Of a DNA stretch of 64,000 bases, positions 7,395 through 15,793 are shown piece by piece. Each line of letters begins with the position of its first letter. Position 1 is the first letter of the stretch. This DNA is from Thermomicrobiales bacterium. GTDB taxonomy: Bacteria > Chloroflexota > Chloroflexia > Thermomicrobiales > CFX8. The translations under genes and the position numbers were made by a program. The DNA is taken from positions 372,001 to 436,000 of the forward strand of contig JBAOIG010000005.1 of NCBI GenBank assembly GCA_037045155.1. The letters are read 5' to 3'. The notes beneath the pieces are model-generated. The model was not told where the DNA came from. It saw only the letters and a program-made list of their open reading frames with translations, and did no database searches.

Positions 7395-8786
7395 ATGTAC
7401 CAGGACACCATCGCCGCTATTGCGACCCCACAGGGTGAGGGAGGAATCGGCATCGTCAGGCTGTCCGGCCCGGACGCTGGCGGGATTGCCGCCACCATCT
7501 TTCGTCGCGGCCGGCTCGGCACGCGGATAACCGCTGACGAGCTCATCAGCCACCGACTCACCTACGGCACGATCGTTGACCCAACCAGCGGTCGCGTGGT
7601 GGATGAAGTGATGATCGTCCGGATGGTTCCGCCGCGCACGTATACCCGCGAGGAGATCGTTGAGATCAACTGTCACGGCGGGTATTTGCCGGTGCGTCGT
7701 GTGCTGGACCTCTGTCTCAGCCATGGCGCCAGGATGGCGACGGCGGGCGAGTTCACGCTACGAGCCTTCCTCAACGGGCGGATCGACCTGAGCCAGGCAG
7801 AGGCGGTGGCAGGGGTGATCTCTGCGAGGACTCCCCGCTCGCTCGATCTGGCGGTGGCAGAACTGCGCGGCCAGCTCACCGAACGTCTGCGCCCGGCTCG
7901 CGATACGCTGGTCGAGACGCTCGCGTACGTCGACGCCGCCGCCGACTTTCCCGACGACGAGATACCACCTCTGGAGCTCAGCCCCGCCCTCAATCGCGCC
8001 GCGGACGAGCTGGCTTCGGTGATCGCGGCGGCGAGCGCCGGGGTGCTCTATCGCGAAGGTGTGCGGATCGCGATCGTTGGCCGGCCGAACGCCGGCAAAT
8101 CGAGTCTGCTGAACCGTCTGCTCGGCTCCGATCGGGCCATTGTCACCGACATCGCAGGGACGACACGCGATGTTATCGCCGAGACCGTCAACCTGCTGGG
8201 AATTCCGGCAACGCTACTGGACACGGCCGGCATTGCCGAGAGTGAAGACGCGATCGAACGGATCGGAATCGCTCGATCGCGCCAGGCACTGGCTTCCAGC
8301 GGCATCGCGCTGTTCGTCATCGATCGCTCTCGGCCGGCTCACTCCGACGACCGTGAGATTGCCAACCTGCTGGCCGAGCAGCTCAGCGACGGCGGGGTGG
8401 TCGTCGCGCTCAACAAGCGCGACCTGCCGGTCACCGACAGCCAGGCAGCAACCCTGGCACTGCTGCCTGGCGCGCCTGTTGTCGAGGTCTCAACGCACAC
8501 TGGCGAAGGTATTTCAGACCTCCTGGGCGCGCTCCACGCGACGGTCACACGCCAGGCTGGCCAGGCCAGCGAGCCAGCGCTGGCAACCGTTCGCCAACTC
8601 GATGCACTGCGCCGAGCTCTGGCACACGTGGAAGCTGCTCGCGCAGCCCGCGCAACGGGCTATCCAGTCGACATCCTCTCCATCGACCTCCGCGCCGCGC
8701 TCCGTGCCGTCGGAGAAGTAACCGGCGAAGCAGTCGACGAGGCGGTGCTGGATGAGATCTTCAGTCGGTTCTGTATCGGGAAGTAG
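7395..8786 (+). CDS. mnmE: tRNA uridine-5-carboxymethylaminomethyl modification GTPase MnmE
   Basis: 463 residues. With MnmG it makes the (c)mnm5 group at the wobble uridine of several tRNAs. The N-terminal formyl-THF-binding domain begins DTIAAIATPQGEGGIGIVRLSG. The inserted G domain has GRPNAGKS (229-236), the K-loop/G2 TDIAGTTRD (251-259), DTAG (276-279) and NKRD (about 338). The C-terminal CIGK (460-463) carries the conserved Cys. Its usual partner mnmG is not in the window. It ends 8 bases from the convergent alpha/beta hydrolase gene. Confidence 0.96.
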   Translation: MYQDTIAAIATPQGEGGIGIVRLSGPDAGGIAATIFRRGRLGTRITADELISHRLTYGTIVDPTSGRVVDEVMIVRMVPPRTYTREEIVEINCHGGYLPVRRVLDLCLSHGARMATAGEFTLRAFLNGRIDLSQAEAVAGVISARTPRSLDLAVAELRGQLTERLRPARDTLVETLAYVDAAADFPDDEIPPLELSPALNRAADELASVIAAASAGVLYREGVRIAIVGRPNAGKSSLLNRLLGSDRAIVTDIAGTTRDVIAETVNLLGIPATLLDTAGIAESEDAIERIGIARSRQALASSGIALFVIDRSRPAHSDDREIANLLAEQLSDGGVVVALNKRDLPVTDSQAATLALLPGAPVVEVSTHTGEGISDLLGALHATVTRQAGQASEPALATVRQLDALRRALAHVEAARAARATGYPVDILSIDLRAALRAVGEVTGEAVDEAVLDEIFSRFCIGK

Positions 8787-8793
8787 TCTTCGA

Positions 8794-9645
8794 TCACGCG
8801 AACACTTCCAGAATTTCCCGAACATGAGGAATCCCCAGGTGATGCCCCTCACCAGGGAGAAACGTTGCCGAGCAATTGGGGAGCGCAACTGCAGTCGCAC
8901 GGCCAATCGCGATTGGGACGATTGTGTCAGCATCCCCATGCCAGAGATGAACGGGATTCCTGATTTCGCCGAGGGAGAAATCCGGCGCGGTGAGGAGCGA
9001 AACGGCGTCACCACGCATGCCACGGCCACCCTGGCGAAACGCCTCGCGAACATCCCGCACCGCAACATCGCGGACGAAGGGGTCATCGACCACCACCCGG
9101 TCGGACGGAGGGAGTGTGGAGAACGCAAGCCTCACCGCGAGCGGGCCATTCCAGGTCGCAACCCTCGCGGCCGTGTCGAACCCGGGGGCGAAGAGCCACG
9201 GGACGCGCAGGCCAAGCCAGCCAGTTACCTGGATCAGGGGGGTAACACCCATCGAGCCTGCCGAGAGCGCGGCCACCAACGCCACCGTGGACACGCGATC
9301 ACCGAGCCATGCCGCGGACGTCAGAGCATACGGACCACCGCCTGAGACGCCGAGCACACCGAACCGGTCGATGTTGAGTCGGTCGAGCAAATACGCGACA
9401 TCAGCGACGTGCTGGTGGAGGGTTGGCGTAGACGAGCGACTGGATAGCCCGATCCCGGGCCGTTCCGGCGCAATCAGCCGGAGACCGAGCTCGCTGGCAG
9501 CAGACGCATACCATGCCGACTGCACACGCGAACCGGGCCAGCCGTGAAATGAGACAACCGGGTGGCCCCATGGCTCACCATATTCGGCATATCCGAGCAG
9601 CCGGCCGTCGGGCAGCACGACCGCTCTTCCGGTGGTTATGGCCAC
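8794..9645 (-). CDS. Alpha/beta hydrolase
   Basis: 283-residue alpha/beta-hydrolase fold enzyme. It shows the oxyanion-hole region SFHGWPGSR (about 32-40), the nucleophile elbow GVSGGGP (Ser at about 99-100), an acid-side HGDADTIVP loop and the terminal EGHHLG His. The combination is typical of esterase, epoxide hydrolase or proline iminopeptidase-like proteins; the substrate is open. No signal peptide is seen, so it should be cytoplasmic. The start codon is GTG and overlaps the end of the upstream methyltransferase gene by 10 bases with no clear ribosome binding site, so translational coupling is likely. Confidence 0.85.
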   Translation of the reverse strand: MAITTGRAVVLPDGRLLGYAEYGEPWGHPVVSFHGWPGSRVQSAWYASAASELGLRLIAPERPGIGLSSRSSTPTLHQHVADVAYLLDRLNIDRFGVLGVSGGGPYALTSAAWLGDRVSTVALVAALSAGSMGVTPLIQVTGWLGLRVPWLFAPGFDTAARVATWNGPLAVRLAFSTLPPSDRVVVDDPFVRDVAVRDVREAFRQGGRGMRGDAVSLLTAPDFSLGEIRNPVHLWHGDADTIVPIAIGRATAVALPNCSATFLPGEGHHLGIPHVREILEVFA

Positions 9646-10784
9646 CGGAACGACAGACCGCGCAGCGTGGGCTCACGCTCAACGCCGCGCCCAAGGACGA
9701 GAACGCGGAAACGACCCAGGCCGCGAGGATCAAGCAAGTGCATCACGGTCTCTCTAGCTCGGACGTACTCAACCGCATCGCCGGCCTGCTGCAGCCGTAG
9801 CAGCAGATCGTCTACACCAAGACCAGCGACGAGCGCGGCCTGTGTGGTGAGGCCAAGGATGTCGCAACCGGCCTCCGTGGCGGCGCGGGAAACGGCGGTG
9901 AAATCCACGTGCGCAGTGATGTCCTGTAGCCCGACGCGATCGAACGGATCATCACCCGCGATGTGTTGCCAATAGGTGCGCAACAGCCCGTCGGGTCTCA
10001 CAAGCGGGTCGTAGAGCTCGACTGCCTCGTAGCCGTAATCGATGAGAATGGCGTACCCGCGCGTGATCTCCGCGCAGACCCGGGTTGTCCAGGCTGACGC
10101 CGCTGGGGAAACCTCCAGCCGCTGCCCCGCCATCAACGGTAGATCTATCAACGGATCCATCAACCGCACATCCGACACTGGCCCTGACTCCTCGGCGAAC
10201 CAACCGTCGCGCCAACAGACGAACGCCTCCCGGATCTCCTGGTTTCCCACGACCAGCCGATGGACCGGCAGCGCGTCCAGAAGCTCATTCGCCAGAATCA
10301 CGCCAATGATTGGATCGTCGCCGGCTGCCGCGACATGATCGCCAAAACCAGCCTCGGTTGCTCGCGAGAGGCCGGCCGCAACCCGGCGGTCATTCACGTC
10401 GCCCAACTCGTAGCGGATTGCTGCCAGCGCGTCCGGCCGCTCCTCGCGCAAGCCGGCCAGGATTGTCAGCGCCAGCGAGCCAGACCCCGCGCCATGCTCC
10501 CGGACAACGAATGGCGTCGGCCGATCCAGCCGTTCCCAGCATTCGGCCAACTGTCGGGCCAACACCGCGCCGAACACCGGGTGCGTCTCCGGCGCGGTCA
10601 GAAAATCTCCTTCGAATCCCGGCTCGGCGTCACCGGCCGTGTAGTAGCCGTACTGCGGGTGCGTCAGGGCCTGCTCCATGAAGCGCGCGAACGTGATCTT
10701 CCCCGCCGCCTCGATATCGCTCCGCAGAAGCTCGACAAGCTCGGGTCGCGAACGGGCAACAGCGCCAGGATCAACGGCAGTCAC
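9636..10784 (-). CDS. Class I SAM-dependent methyltransferase, MidA/NDUFAF7 (COG1565) family
   Basis: 382-residue protein of the family that includes NDUFAF7, a mitochondrial protein arginine methyltransferase for complex I assembly, and Dictyostelium MidA. The N-terminal signature is clear: ITFARFMEQALTHPQYGYY, then GDFLTAPETHPVFGAVLARQ. The SAM-binding region has EHGAGSGSLALTIL in place of the usual E.G.G.G and an acidic ELGDVN strand. A bacterial function is not established; protein arginine methylation is an inference from the eukaryotic relatives. It is transcribed with the downstream hydrolase. Upstream, about 120 bases away, lies the terminator of the binding protein gene. Confidence 0.85.
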   Translation of the reverse strand: MTAVDPGAVARSRPELVELLRSDIEAAGKITFARFMEQALTHPQYGYYTAGDAEPGFEGDFLTAPETHPVFGAVLARQLAECWERLDRPTPFVVREHGAGSGSLALTILAGLREERPDALAAIRYELGDVNDRRVAAGLSRATEAGFGDHVAAAGDDPIIGVILANELLDALPVHRLVVGNQEIREAFVCWRDGWFAEESGPVSDVRLMDPLIDLPLMAGQRLEVSPAASAWTTRVCAEITRGYAILIDYGYEAVELYDPLVRPDGLLRTYWQHIAGDDPFDRVGLQDITAHVDFTAVSRAATEAGCDILGLTTQAALVAGLGVDDLLLRLQQAGDAVEYVRARETVMHLLDPRGLGRFRVLVLGRGVEREPTLRGLSFRWP

Positions 10785-10838
10785 GATGGCATCTCCTCGA
10801 TCATGCCGCCAATCTTACGACGCTGGCGGAATGCAACA

Positions 10839-10868
10839 GGGCAGGTGGCGATAGTGCGCCACCTGCCC
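10839..10868 (-). terminator. Intrinsic terminator after the ABC substrate-binding protein gene
   Basis: A perfect 12-base stem (GGGCAGGTGGCG at 10839-10850 with CGCCACCTGCCC at 10857-10868) with a 6-base loop lies 33 bases beyond the stop of the binding protein. On the minus strand it is followed by a moderately T-rich CTGTTGCATT. It separates the importer genes from the methyltransferase-hydrolase pair. Confidence 0.65.
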
Positions 10869-10901
10869 CATTGTCGCGTCAACGAATGATTGCCGTCGGG
10901 C

Positions 10902-12677
10902 CTAGCCCTCGCGGAACATCTCGTTGAAGTTATACGAGTTGATGTAGATACCGTTTGGCACGAAGCCGCGGATGTCGTGTGCGAGGATCGTCGTTGCCTT
11001 GATCTGCGCATAGAAGATGCCGGCGGGATCGTCCCACATCATAATCTGGAGCGTCTTCCCGGTGAGGTCGACGATCTCATCGATCGACGAGGACACCTCG
11101 AGCTTATCCATCAGCGCATCGGCGTCCTTGTTCGAGTAGTAGGACGAGTTCGCGCCCTTGCTGCCAATCGACTTCGTGTGGAAGTTCGGATAGAACTGGC
11201 TCCACGGGTCGTTGTAGTCCGGCCACCAGCCGGTCGACACGAAGTGGGGCCGATCCGTGGCCGGCTTGTCGCCGTAGTTCAGGTCGAGGAGCGCCCCACG
11301 ATCGACCTGCTGAATGTCGAGATTGATCCCGATCTTCTTCAGGCTCGCCTGGTAGAGCTGTGCCATCGCGGCGATCTGCGCAGACCCTGCCGCGTACATG
11401 AAGACATACGTCTCGCCATCCTTGACGCCGGCCTCGGCGAGCAGGCTCTTTGCTTTGTCCAGGTCGGTCGACTGCACAGGAATCTTCGGATCGAACCCAA
11501 TGACGGTGTCCGCGATCGGGCCCTGGACCTTGCCAAACCCCTTCAGCACGAACTCGATCACGTCATCGAACGGCCACGCGTAGGTCAGCGCGAGCCGCAC
11601 CTTCGGGTCCGCGATCGTGACATAGTTCATCCGAATCCAGTCGCAGCGGGTGGAATCGTACGCCACGACCTGTGTCGCGGGGTTCGTCTGGAGCGCAACG
11701 ACATCCTCAGCCGGGAGGGTGGTGACGCCGTGTGCCTCACCAGACTCCATAAGCTGCCGCCGGGTGGCGTCCTCAGCGACCACGCGGAAGACGAGCCGAT
11801 CGAAGAACGGGGCCTTGCTGTGGTAGCCGTCGAATCGATCGAGGACGAATCGGTCCTGCGGCGCAGCCTCGGTCACCTTGTATGGGCCAGTCCCGACCAT
11901 GTTCTGGCTGAACCACTCGTGGGCGAAGGGATCAGCGTCGGTCTTGTTCGCGGCCATCGCCTTCATCGACATAACGAACGGGCCGTACTCCGATGCCATT
12001 GCGGACATGAAGAGCGGCTCGGGCTTGTTCATCGTGAACTTGACCGTCGTCGGGTCAACGACGGTGATCTGCTTGTCCGCGTCACTCACGAATCGACTGA
12101 TGACGCTGACAGGGCCACGCGCCATGTTGAGGAGCCGGTAGAAGGAGTCCTTGACTGACTGCGCGTCGCAGTCCGAACCGTCATGGAACTTGATCCCCTT
12201 GTCGATAACGAAGGTGAACTCCTTGAGATCCGCGCTCTGCTCCCAGCTTTTCGCCAGCATCGGCACGAACTCAGTCGTGCTCTCGCCGTCGAACCGGATC
12301 AACATCTCGTAGGTGCCGAAGAACAGCGAGCTGGCCGCGTTGTCATAGGCGGACTGTGGGTCCACGTCCGGCACGGCGCCGGTCAGCAGCACAACGAATT
12401 CCTTATTCGCGCTCGTGGGGCCGCTCGTGCCAGTGGTCGGGCTCGCGCCGGCGGCCGGCCCGGTGCCGGCCGATGTCGGAGATGGCGCAGTCGCGCCGCT
12501 ACCGCTGGTAGCTGGCGTGCTGCCCCCGCCGCAAGCGGCAAGGAGGCCGGCGATCGCAGGCGAGGCAAGCCCAATTGCGACCGCGCGCTTCAGGAACGAT
12601 CGTCGCGTTCCCACGCCGCCCATCAACGACTGAATCTGGCGAGATTCGAGAATTCGTTCGTCTCTCACATTTCCCAT
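10902..12677 (-). CDS. Tat-exported lipoprotein, ABC transporter substrate-binding protein family 5 (peptide/nickel type)
   Basis: Extracytoplasmic solute receptor of up to 591 residues. The N-terminus has a twin-arginine motif (TRRSFLKRA), a hydrophobic stretch and a lipobox LAAC directly followed by GGG, then a Ser/Thr/Gly/Pro-rich linker, so it should be exported folded and lipidated. The mature part has the SBP_bac_5 pattern (TGAVPDVDPQSAYDNAAS, FVIDKGIKFHDGSDCDAQSVKDS, VGTGPYKVTE). The family binds oligopeptides, dipeptides, nickel or sugars; the ligand cannot be fixed. The first ATG (12677) has GAAGGG immediately adjacent, so a GTG at 12668, about 8 bases after the same motif, is an equally good start. 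It follows the two permease genes by about 150 bases. Confidence 0.9.
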   Translation of the reverse strand: MGNVRDERILESRQIQSLMGGVGTRRSFLKRAVAIGLASPAIAGLLAACGGGSTPATSGSGATAPSPTSAGTGPAAGASPTTGTSGPTSANKEFVVLLTGAVPDVDPQSAYDNAASSLFFGTYEMLIRFDGESTTEFVPMLAKSWEQSADLKEFTFVIDKGIKFHDGSDCDAQSVKDSFYRLLNMARGPVSVISRFVSDADKQITVVDPTTVKFTMNKPEPLFMSAMASEYGPFVMSMKAMAANKTDADPFAHEWFSQNMVGTGPYKVTEAAPQDRFVLDRFDGYHSKAPFFDRLVFRVVAEDATRRQLMESGEAHGVTTLPAEDVVALQTNPATQVVAYDSTRCDWIRMNYVTIADPKVRLALTYAWPFDDVIEFVLKGFGKVQGPIADTVIGFDPKIPVQSTDLDKAKSLLAEAGVKDGETYVFMYAAGSAQIAAMAQLYQASLKKIGINLDIQQVDRGALLDLNYGDKPATDRPHFVSTGWWPDYNDPWSQFYPNFHTKSIGSKGANSSYYSNKDADALMDKLEVSSSIDEIVDLTGKTLQIMMWDDPAGIFYAQIKATTILAHDIRGFVPNGIYINSYNFNEMFREG

Positions 12678-12830
12678 CCCTTCGATGGCTCCGTGCCATC
12701 GTTATTACTCAGCAGGAATCCTGCTTCCAAAGGACCACACACCGGACAACTTCGGAGTGAGCCATGGCAATCGAGCCTGGCAGGTCGGCGATTCCACCTC
12801 CCTTCGGAACGCGGATACTTCCATGAGACG

Positions 12831-13754
12831 TTATCTGACGCGGGTTCGGGGATCGAAGTAATCACGCAACCCGTCACCGAGGAGGTTGAAGCCGATCACC
12901 GTCAGGGTGAGCGCGATGCCGGGGAACGTCATATACCACCAGGCAACGCGGAAGTAGGCGCGAGCGCCGGCAATCATCGTCCCCCATTCCGGTGATGGGG
13001 GTTGCGCGCCAAGCCCGATGAATGAGAGCCCCGCAGTCGCAAGCACTGCGTAGCCAACATCGACGGTGGCTTGAACAATGATCGGCGCCATCGTGTTCGG
13101 AAGTATGTGGCGGAGCAGGACGCGACTCGGGCGCATGCCGATCGCGTGCGCTGCCTCGACGAAATCACGCTCGCGGATCATCAACACCTGTCCGCGAATC
13201 AGGCGGGCATACCATGGCCAGTAGACGAGCGTCAGCGCAATGATCACATTCTTAAGGTCGCGGCCGAGCGATGCCGCGATGCCCATCGCCAGGATCAGCG
13301 CTGGAAACGCCAGAAAGATATCGGTAATCCGCATCAACACCTCGTCGACCCAACCACCGACGTAGCCGGCAACCGCGCCGATGAGAACGCCGGCGGTGAT
13401 CGCAATCGAGAGGATCATGGTGGCGATGCCGAGTGAGATGCGCGTCCCGGTCAGCACGCGACTCAGAATGTCGCGGCCTAGCTCGTCGGTGCCGAGCCAA
13501 TGCGCTGCTGATGGTGGCGCCAACTTGTTGGCGATGTCCGGAACGATCGGGTCATATGGCGCAAGCAGGCGACCGAAGATGGACAGGAAGATGAATACCG
13601 TGATGATGCCGAGGGCAAGGACATTCAACGGGGTCTCGCCCGCGAACCGACGGAGAAAGTAGCGTAGCCCCGAGCGTGACTGATACTTGAGGGTCGACTG
13701 CTGACGAAGGTCCCCGATGTTGGTTTCGGCAGCTTGCGCGTCCACGTCTGTCAT
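12831..13754 (-). CDS. ABC transporter permease, DppC/OppC type
   Basis: 307-residue inner-membrane permease. It has a cytoplasmic N-terminal extension, the OppC N-terminal TM domain (about 38-60, with APYDP after it) and the BPD_transp_1 domain with five more segments. GTDELGRDILSRVLTGTRISL and the EAA loop (FVEAAHAIGMRPSRVLLRHILPN) mark the type 2 permease of peptide/nickel importers. The ATG overlaps the stop of the DppB-like gene by 4 bases. The ATPase pair that would energise it (DppD/DppF type) is not in this window. Confidence 0.92.
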   Translation of the reverse strand: MTDVDAQAAETNIGDLRQQSTLKYQSRSGLRYFLRRFAGETPLNVLALGIITVFIFLSIFGRLLAPYDPIVPDIANKLAPPSAAHWLGTDELGRDILSRVLTGTRISLGIATMILSIAITAGVLIGAVAGYVGGWVDEVLMRITDIFLAFPALILAMGIAASLGRDLKNVIIALTLVYWPWYARLIRGQVLMIRERDFVEAAHAIGMRPSRVLLRHILPNTMAPIIVQATVDVGYAVLATAGLSFIGLGAQPPSPEWGTMIAGARAYFRVAWWYMTFPGIALTLTVIGFNLLGDGLRDYFDPRTRVR

Positions 13755-14761
13755 TTCGTTCGTAGCCTCGGATCCACCAGAACGTATGCGATATCGACGA
13801 ACATGTTCATCAGCACGTAACCCGCGCCGATGACAAGCGTGACCGAAATGACGGCGTTCTGATCCATATTCTGGATGGCCTGAAACGCATACCTGCCGAT
13901 ACCCGGCCAGGAGAAGACAATCTCGACCAGCACCGCGCCACCCAGCAACAGGCCGATCTGCAAGCCGATGACGGTGATTGCGGGCAGCATTGCATTCTTC
14001 AGCCCGTGGCGAACGACGACGGCGCGTGACGCCAACCCCTTCGCTCGCGCGGTGCGAATGTAGTCCTGCCCCATCACCTCAAGCATGCCGGCGCGAGCCA
14101 TCCGGGTGATGACGGCCAGGCCACCGAAGCCCAGAACGAACGCCGGCATCAGCAAGTGCTGCATCGCCGTCCACCACACGCTGAGGTTGCCGGTCAGCAA
14201 AGCGTCGATCGTGAACAGGTGCGTGATCGTCCGCGGGGGGTCGACGCCGACCGGCAGCCGCTGGCCATCTGGCAAGAGCCCTAGTCGTGAGAACAGGAAG
14301 AATTGCAGCATCAGCGCAAGCCAGAACGAGGGGATCGACAGACCAAGCACCGAGATAACACGGCCGAACGCATCGATTGCGGTATTGCGCCGAACTGCCG
14401 ACACGACCCCGAGCGGCAGCCCGACCGCGACAGCGAAGACAACCGCATAGAGTGTGAGCTCGATTGTCGCCGGCAGGTATTCACGCAGGTCGACGGCGAC
14501 GGGTCGGCGTGTTGTGAGGGACTTGCCGAAATCGAGCCTGACGATGCCGGTCACGTAGCTGATGTACTGCGTCATCAGCGGCTTGTCGAGACCATACTCC
14601 TCACGGATTTTCTCAACCGCCTCCGCGCTGGCGCGCGGGCCGGCGATCGCCCGCGCAGGGTCCGACGGGACGACATGCGACAGAGAGAACGTGATGGCTG
14701 AGAGCGCAACCAGCACGAAGACGAGCGCTATGAGGCGACGCACGACCAATGTCAAGACCAT
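13751..14761 (-). CDS. ABC transporter permease, DppB/OppB type
   Basis: 336-residue permease, the partner of the DppC-like protein. Six membrane segments can be seen, the first at about 8-30. The N-terminal domain shows AIAGPRASAEAVEKIREEYGLDKPL, which is typical of DppB, and the EAA loop reads DYIRTARAKGLASRAVVVRHGLKNA. First gene of the importer operon on the minus strand. A weak AGGA lies about 9 bases before the ATG. The promoter should be in the non-coding region beyond 14762. Confidence 0.92.
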   Translation of the reverse strand: MVLTLVVRRLIALVFVLVALSAITFSLSHVVPSDPARAIAGPRASAEAVEKIREEYGLDKPLMTQYISYVTGIVRLDFGKSLTTRRPVAVDLREYLPATIELTLYAVVFAVAVGLPLGVVSAVRRNTAIDAFGRVISVLGLSIPSFWLALMLQFFLFSRLGLLPDGQRLPVGVDPPRTITHLFTIDALLTGNLSVWWTAMQHLLMPAFVLGFGGLAVITRMARAGMLEVMGQDYIRTARAKGLASRAVVVRHGLKNAMLPAITVIGLQIGLLLGGAVLVEIVFSWPGIGRYAFQAIQNMDQNAVISVTLVIGAGYVLMNMFVDIAYVLVDPRLRTK

Positions 14762-15204
14762 GTAGAACTATCCTGTTTCCTGCGCACGTCAGTGGCCCTG
14801 GCGATCTCGATGGTATCAGCGAAACAACAGGTCTACGATCGCTGCCGGTTGGAAGGAGCCTCAGCAGAATAGCTGCCTGCTCCGATAGATCTGTTAGACA
14901 TCGTCGCGGATTGGATCGCTTGTGAATCTCGCCGCACTCTACCAGCGCACCCGATCCGGTGTCAACGATCTCACGGCGATTGTTGTCAGGTCGCTTGCCG
15001 TTTGGCATATCGGATAGCGAGCCACCCTGCCGAATCAGCAGCATCAGCTCCGAAACACGACATCCGGCCAAAACGCATGATCGGGTTCCCAGCCATCTCG
15101 CCAGAGCCAGGCGATGAACCGTCGGCGGCCGGCAGACGCGGGCAGCTTCGCTCGAACCCCATCAGCGAGCAGCCCATGTGCCGCCCCCGCGCTCCGCGGG
15201 GTTA
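14762..15204. other. Non-coding stretch upstream of the dppB-like gene
   Basis: No open frame here has convincing coding character. It should contain the minus-strand promoter and 5' leader of the importer operon. Two hairpins are visible: GGAGC-CT-CAGC-AGAATA-GCTG-CCT-GCTCC at 14855-14883, and a 6-base stem CCCCGC-GCTCC-GCGGGG at 15185-15201 directly before the next promoter. No tRNA or known riboswitch motif was recognised. Confidence 0.4.
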
Positions 15205-15233
15205 TTGACAATGACCGGCGACGGCCCTATCAT
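15205..15233 (+). promoter_or_regulatory. Strong sigma70-type promoter in front of a non-coding region
   Basis: A perfect -35 TTGACA (15205-15210), a 17-base spacer and a -10 TATCAT (15228-15233, five of six consensus positions). It points at a region with no protein gene for 560 bases. It is the strongest promoter I found in the window. Confidence 0.65.
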
Positions 15234-15239
15234 AGCCCC

Positions 15240-15507
15240 TGCGCCAGCCGAAGGGTCGGCGCTGTGACGAGCAGAGATGGAACCGACGATGGTCAACCTG
15301 ATGAACGGAAACGGAGGGGGGAATATCAGCCAGCTCATCGCTTGTATTCGCCTGCGTGCGCCGTTCTCCGGCCTTGTTGCGCCTTTCGGGGGCGCAGTGT
15401 GCCCAGGTTTGCCGTCGGATTGGGAATGTTGACGCCGTGTAGTTGAGTCAACCAACCCTATCAGCCGCGGGCGGACCTGACGAATGGTCCGGAACCCGCG
15501 GTTTTTT
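15240..15507 (+). ncRNA. Candidate structured RNA (leader or small RNA) ended by an intrinsic terminator
   Basis: A transcript from the promoter at 15205 would begin near 15240 and could end at the terminator at 15465-15507, giving about 270 nucleotides. It starts with a hairpin (GCCGA-AGGG-TCGGC at about 15247-15260), contains a stable one (TGCGCC...GGCGCA at about 15378-15396) and ends in the terminator. No reading frame inside looks coding. I tested it by eye against T-box, TPP, cobalamin, SAM, SRP RNA, tmRNA and RNase P RNA signatures and found no match. It may be a regulatory leader of the ABC exporter downstream or a separate small RNA such as a 6S-like RNA. Confidence 0.35.
15465..15507 (+). 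terminator. Intrinsic terminator before the ABC exporter genes
   Basis: A 13-base-pair stem: CCGCGGG-CGGACC (15465-15477) pairs with GGTCCG and CCCGCGG (15486-15501), with a 3-base GAA bulge and an 8-base loop, followed by six T (15502-15507). Its position 287 bases before the ATPase start suggests conditional termination, or the end of a separate small RNA. Confidence 0.8.
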
Positions 15508-15793
15508 GTTGTCTCCCGTTCGAGTTCATCAGGAGACGCTCAACGGCAGAGGAGACCTCAGATGTGGATCGGCCACCGGGCTCGCTAGAACGAGATCGAC
15601 GTCGTTTCGTCAAGACAAACTGGAAGAAGGTGGGCCGTCCCATGTTCGCATTCCGTCACTCAATACCGGTCGAGGACCGGACAACAAAGACCCGAGACTG
15701 CCTCGATCGAACAACACCGGCCATGTTGTGGATTCAGGTTGCGCGCCCGACTCCATCTCCACGGAACGCAGCCAGGAAGGTAATAAATCGCTG
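15508..15793 (+). other. Long untranslated leader of the ABC exporter operon
   Basis: 286 bases without a supported gene between the terminator and the ATPase start. Further self-complementary pieces are present: GTCTCC/GGAGAC around 15511-15537, CCGGTC-GAG-GACCGG at about 15666-15680, and ACAACA...TGTTGT at about 15710-15728. A frame running through it into the ATPase (from 15443) lacks any similarity and is judged non-coding. Confidence 0.4.

Noticed and set aside
10890..12158. Open frame opposite the substrate-binding protein
   Set aside because: Antisense shadow rich in Arg, Val and His; the Tat lipoprotein on the other strand is clear.
15465..15507. T-box riboswitch
   Set aside because: The terminator region contains TGG and ACC pieces near CGCGG, but not the ordered GGGTGGNACCGCG T-box sequence, and the gene downstream is an exporter, not an amino acid gene.
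15443..15793. N-terminal extension of the ABC ATPase
   Set aside because: The frame is open but runs through the terminator, has no similarity or domain, and the ribosome site and conserved part support a start at 15794.
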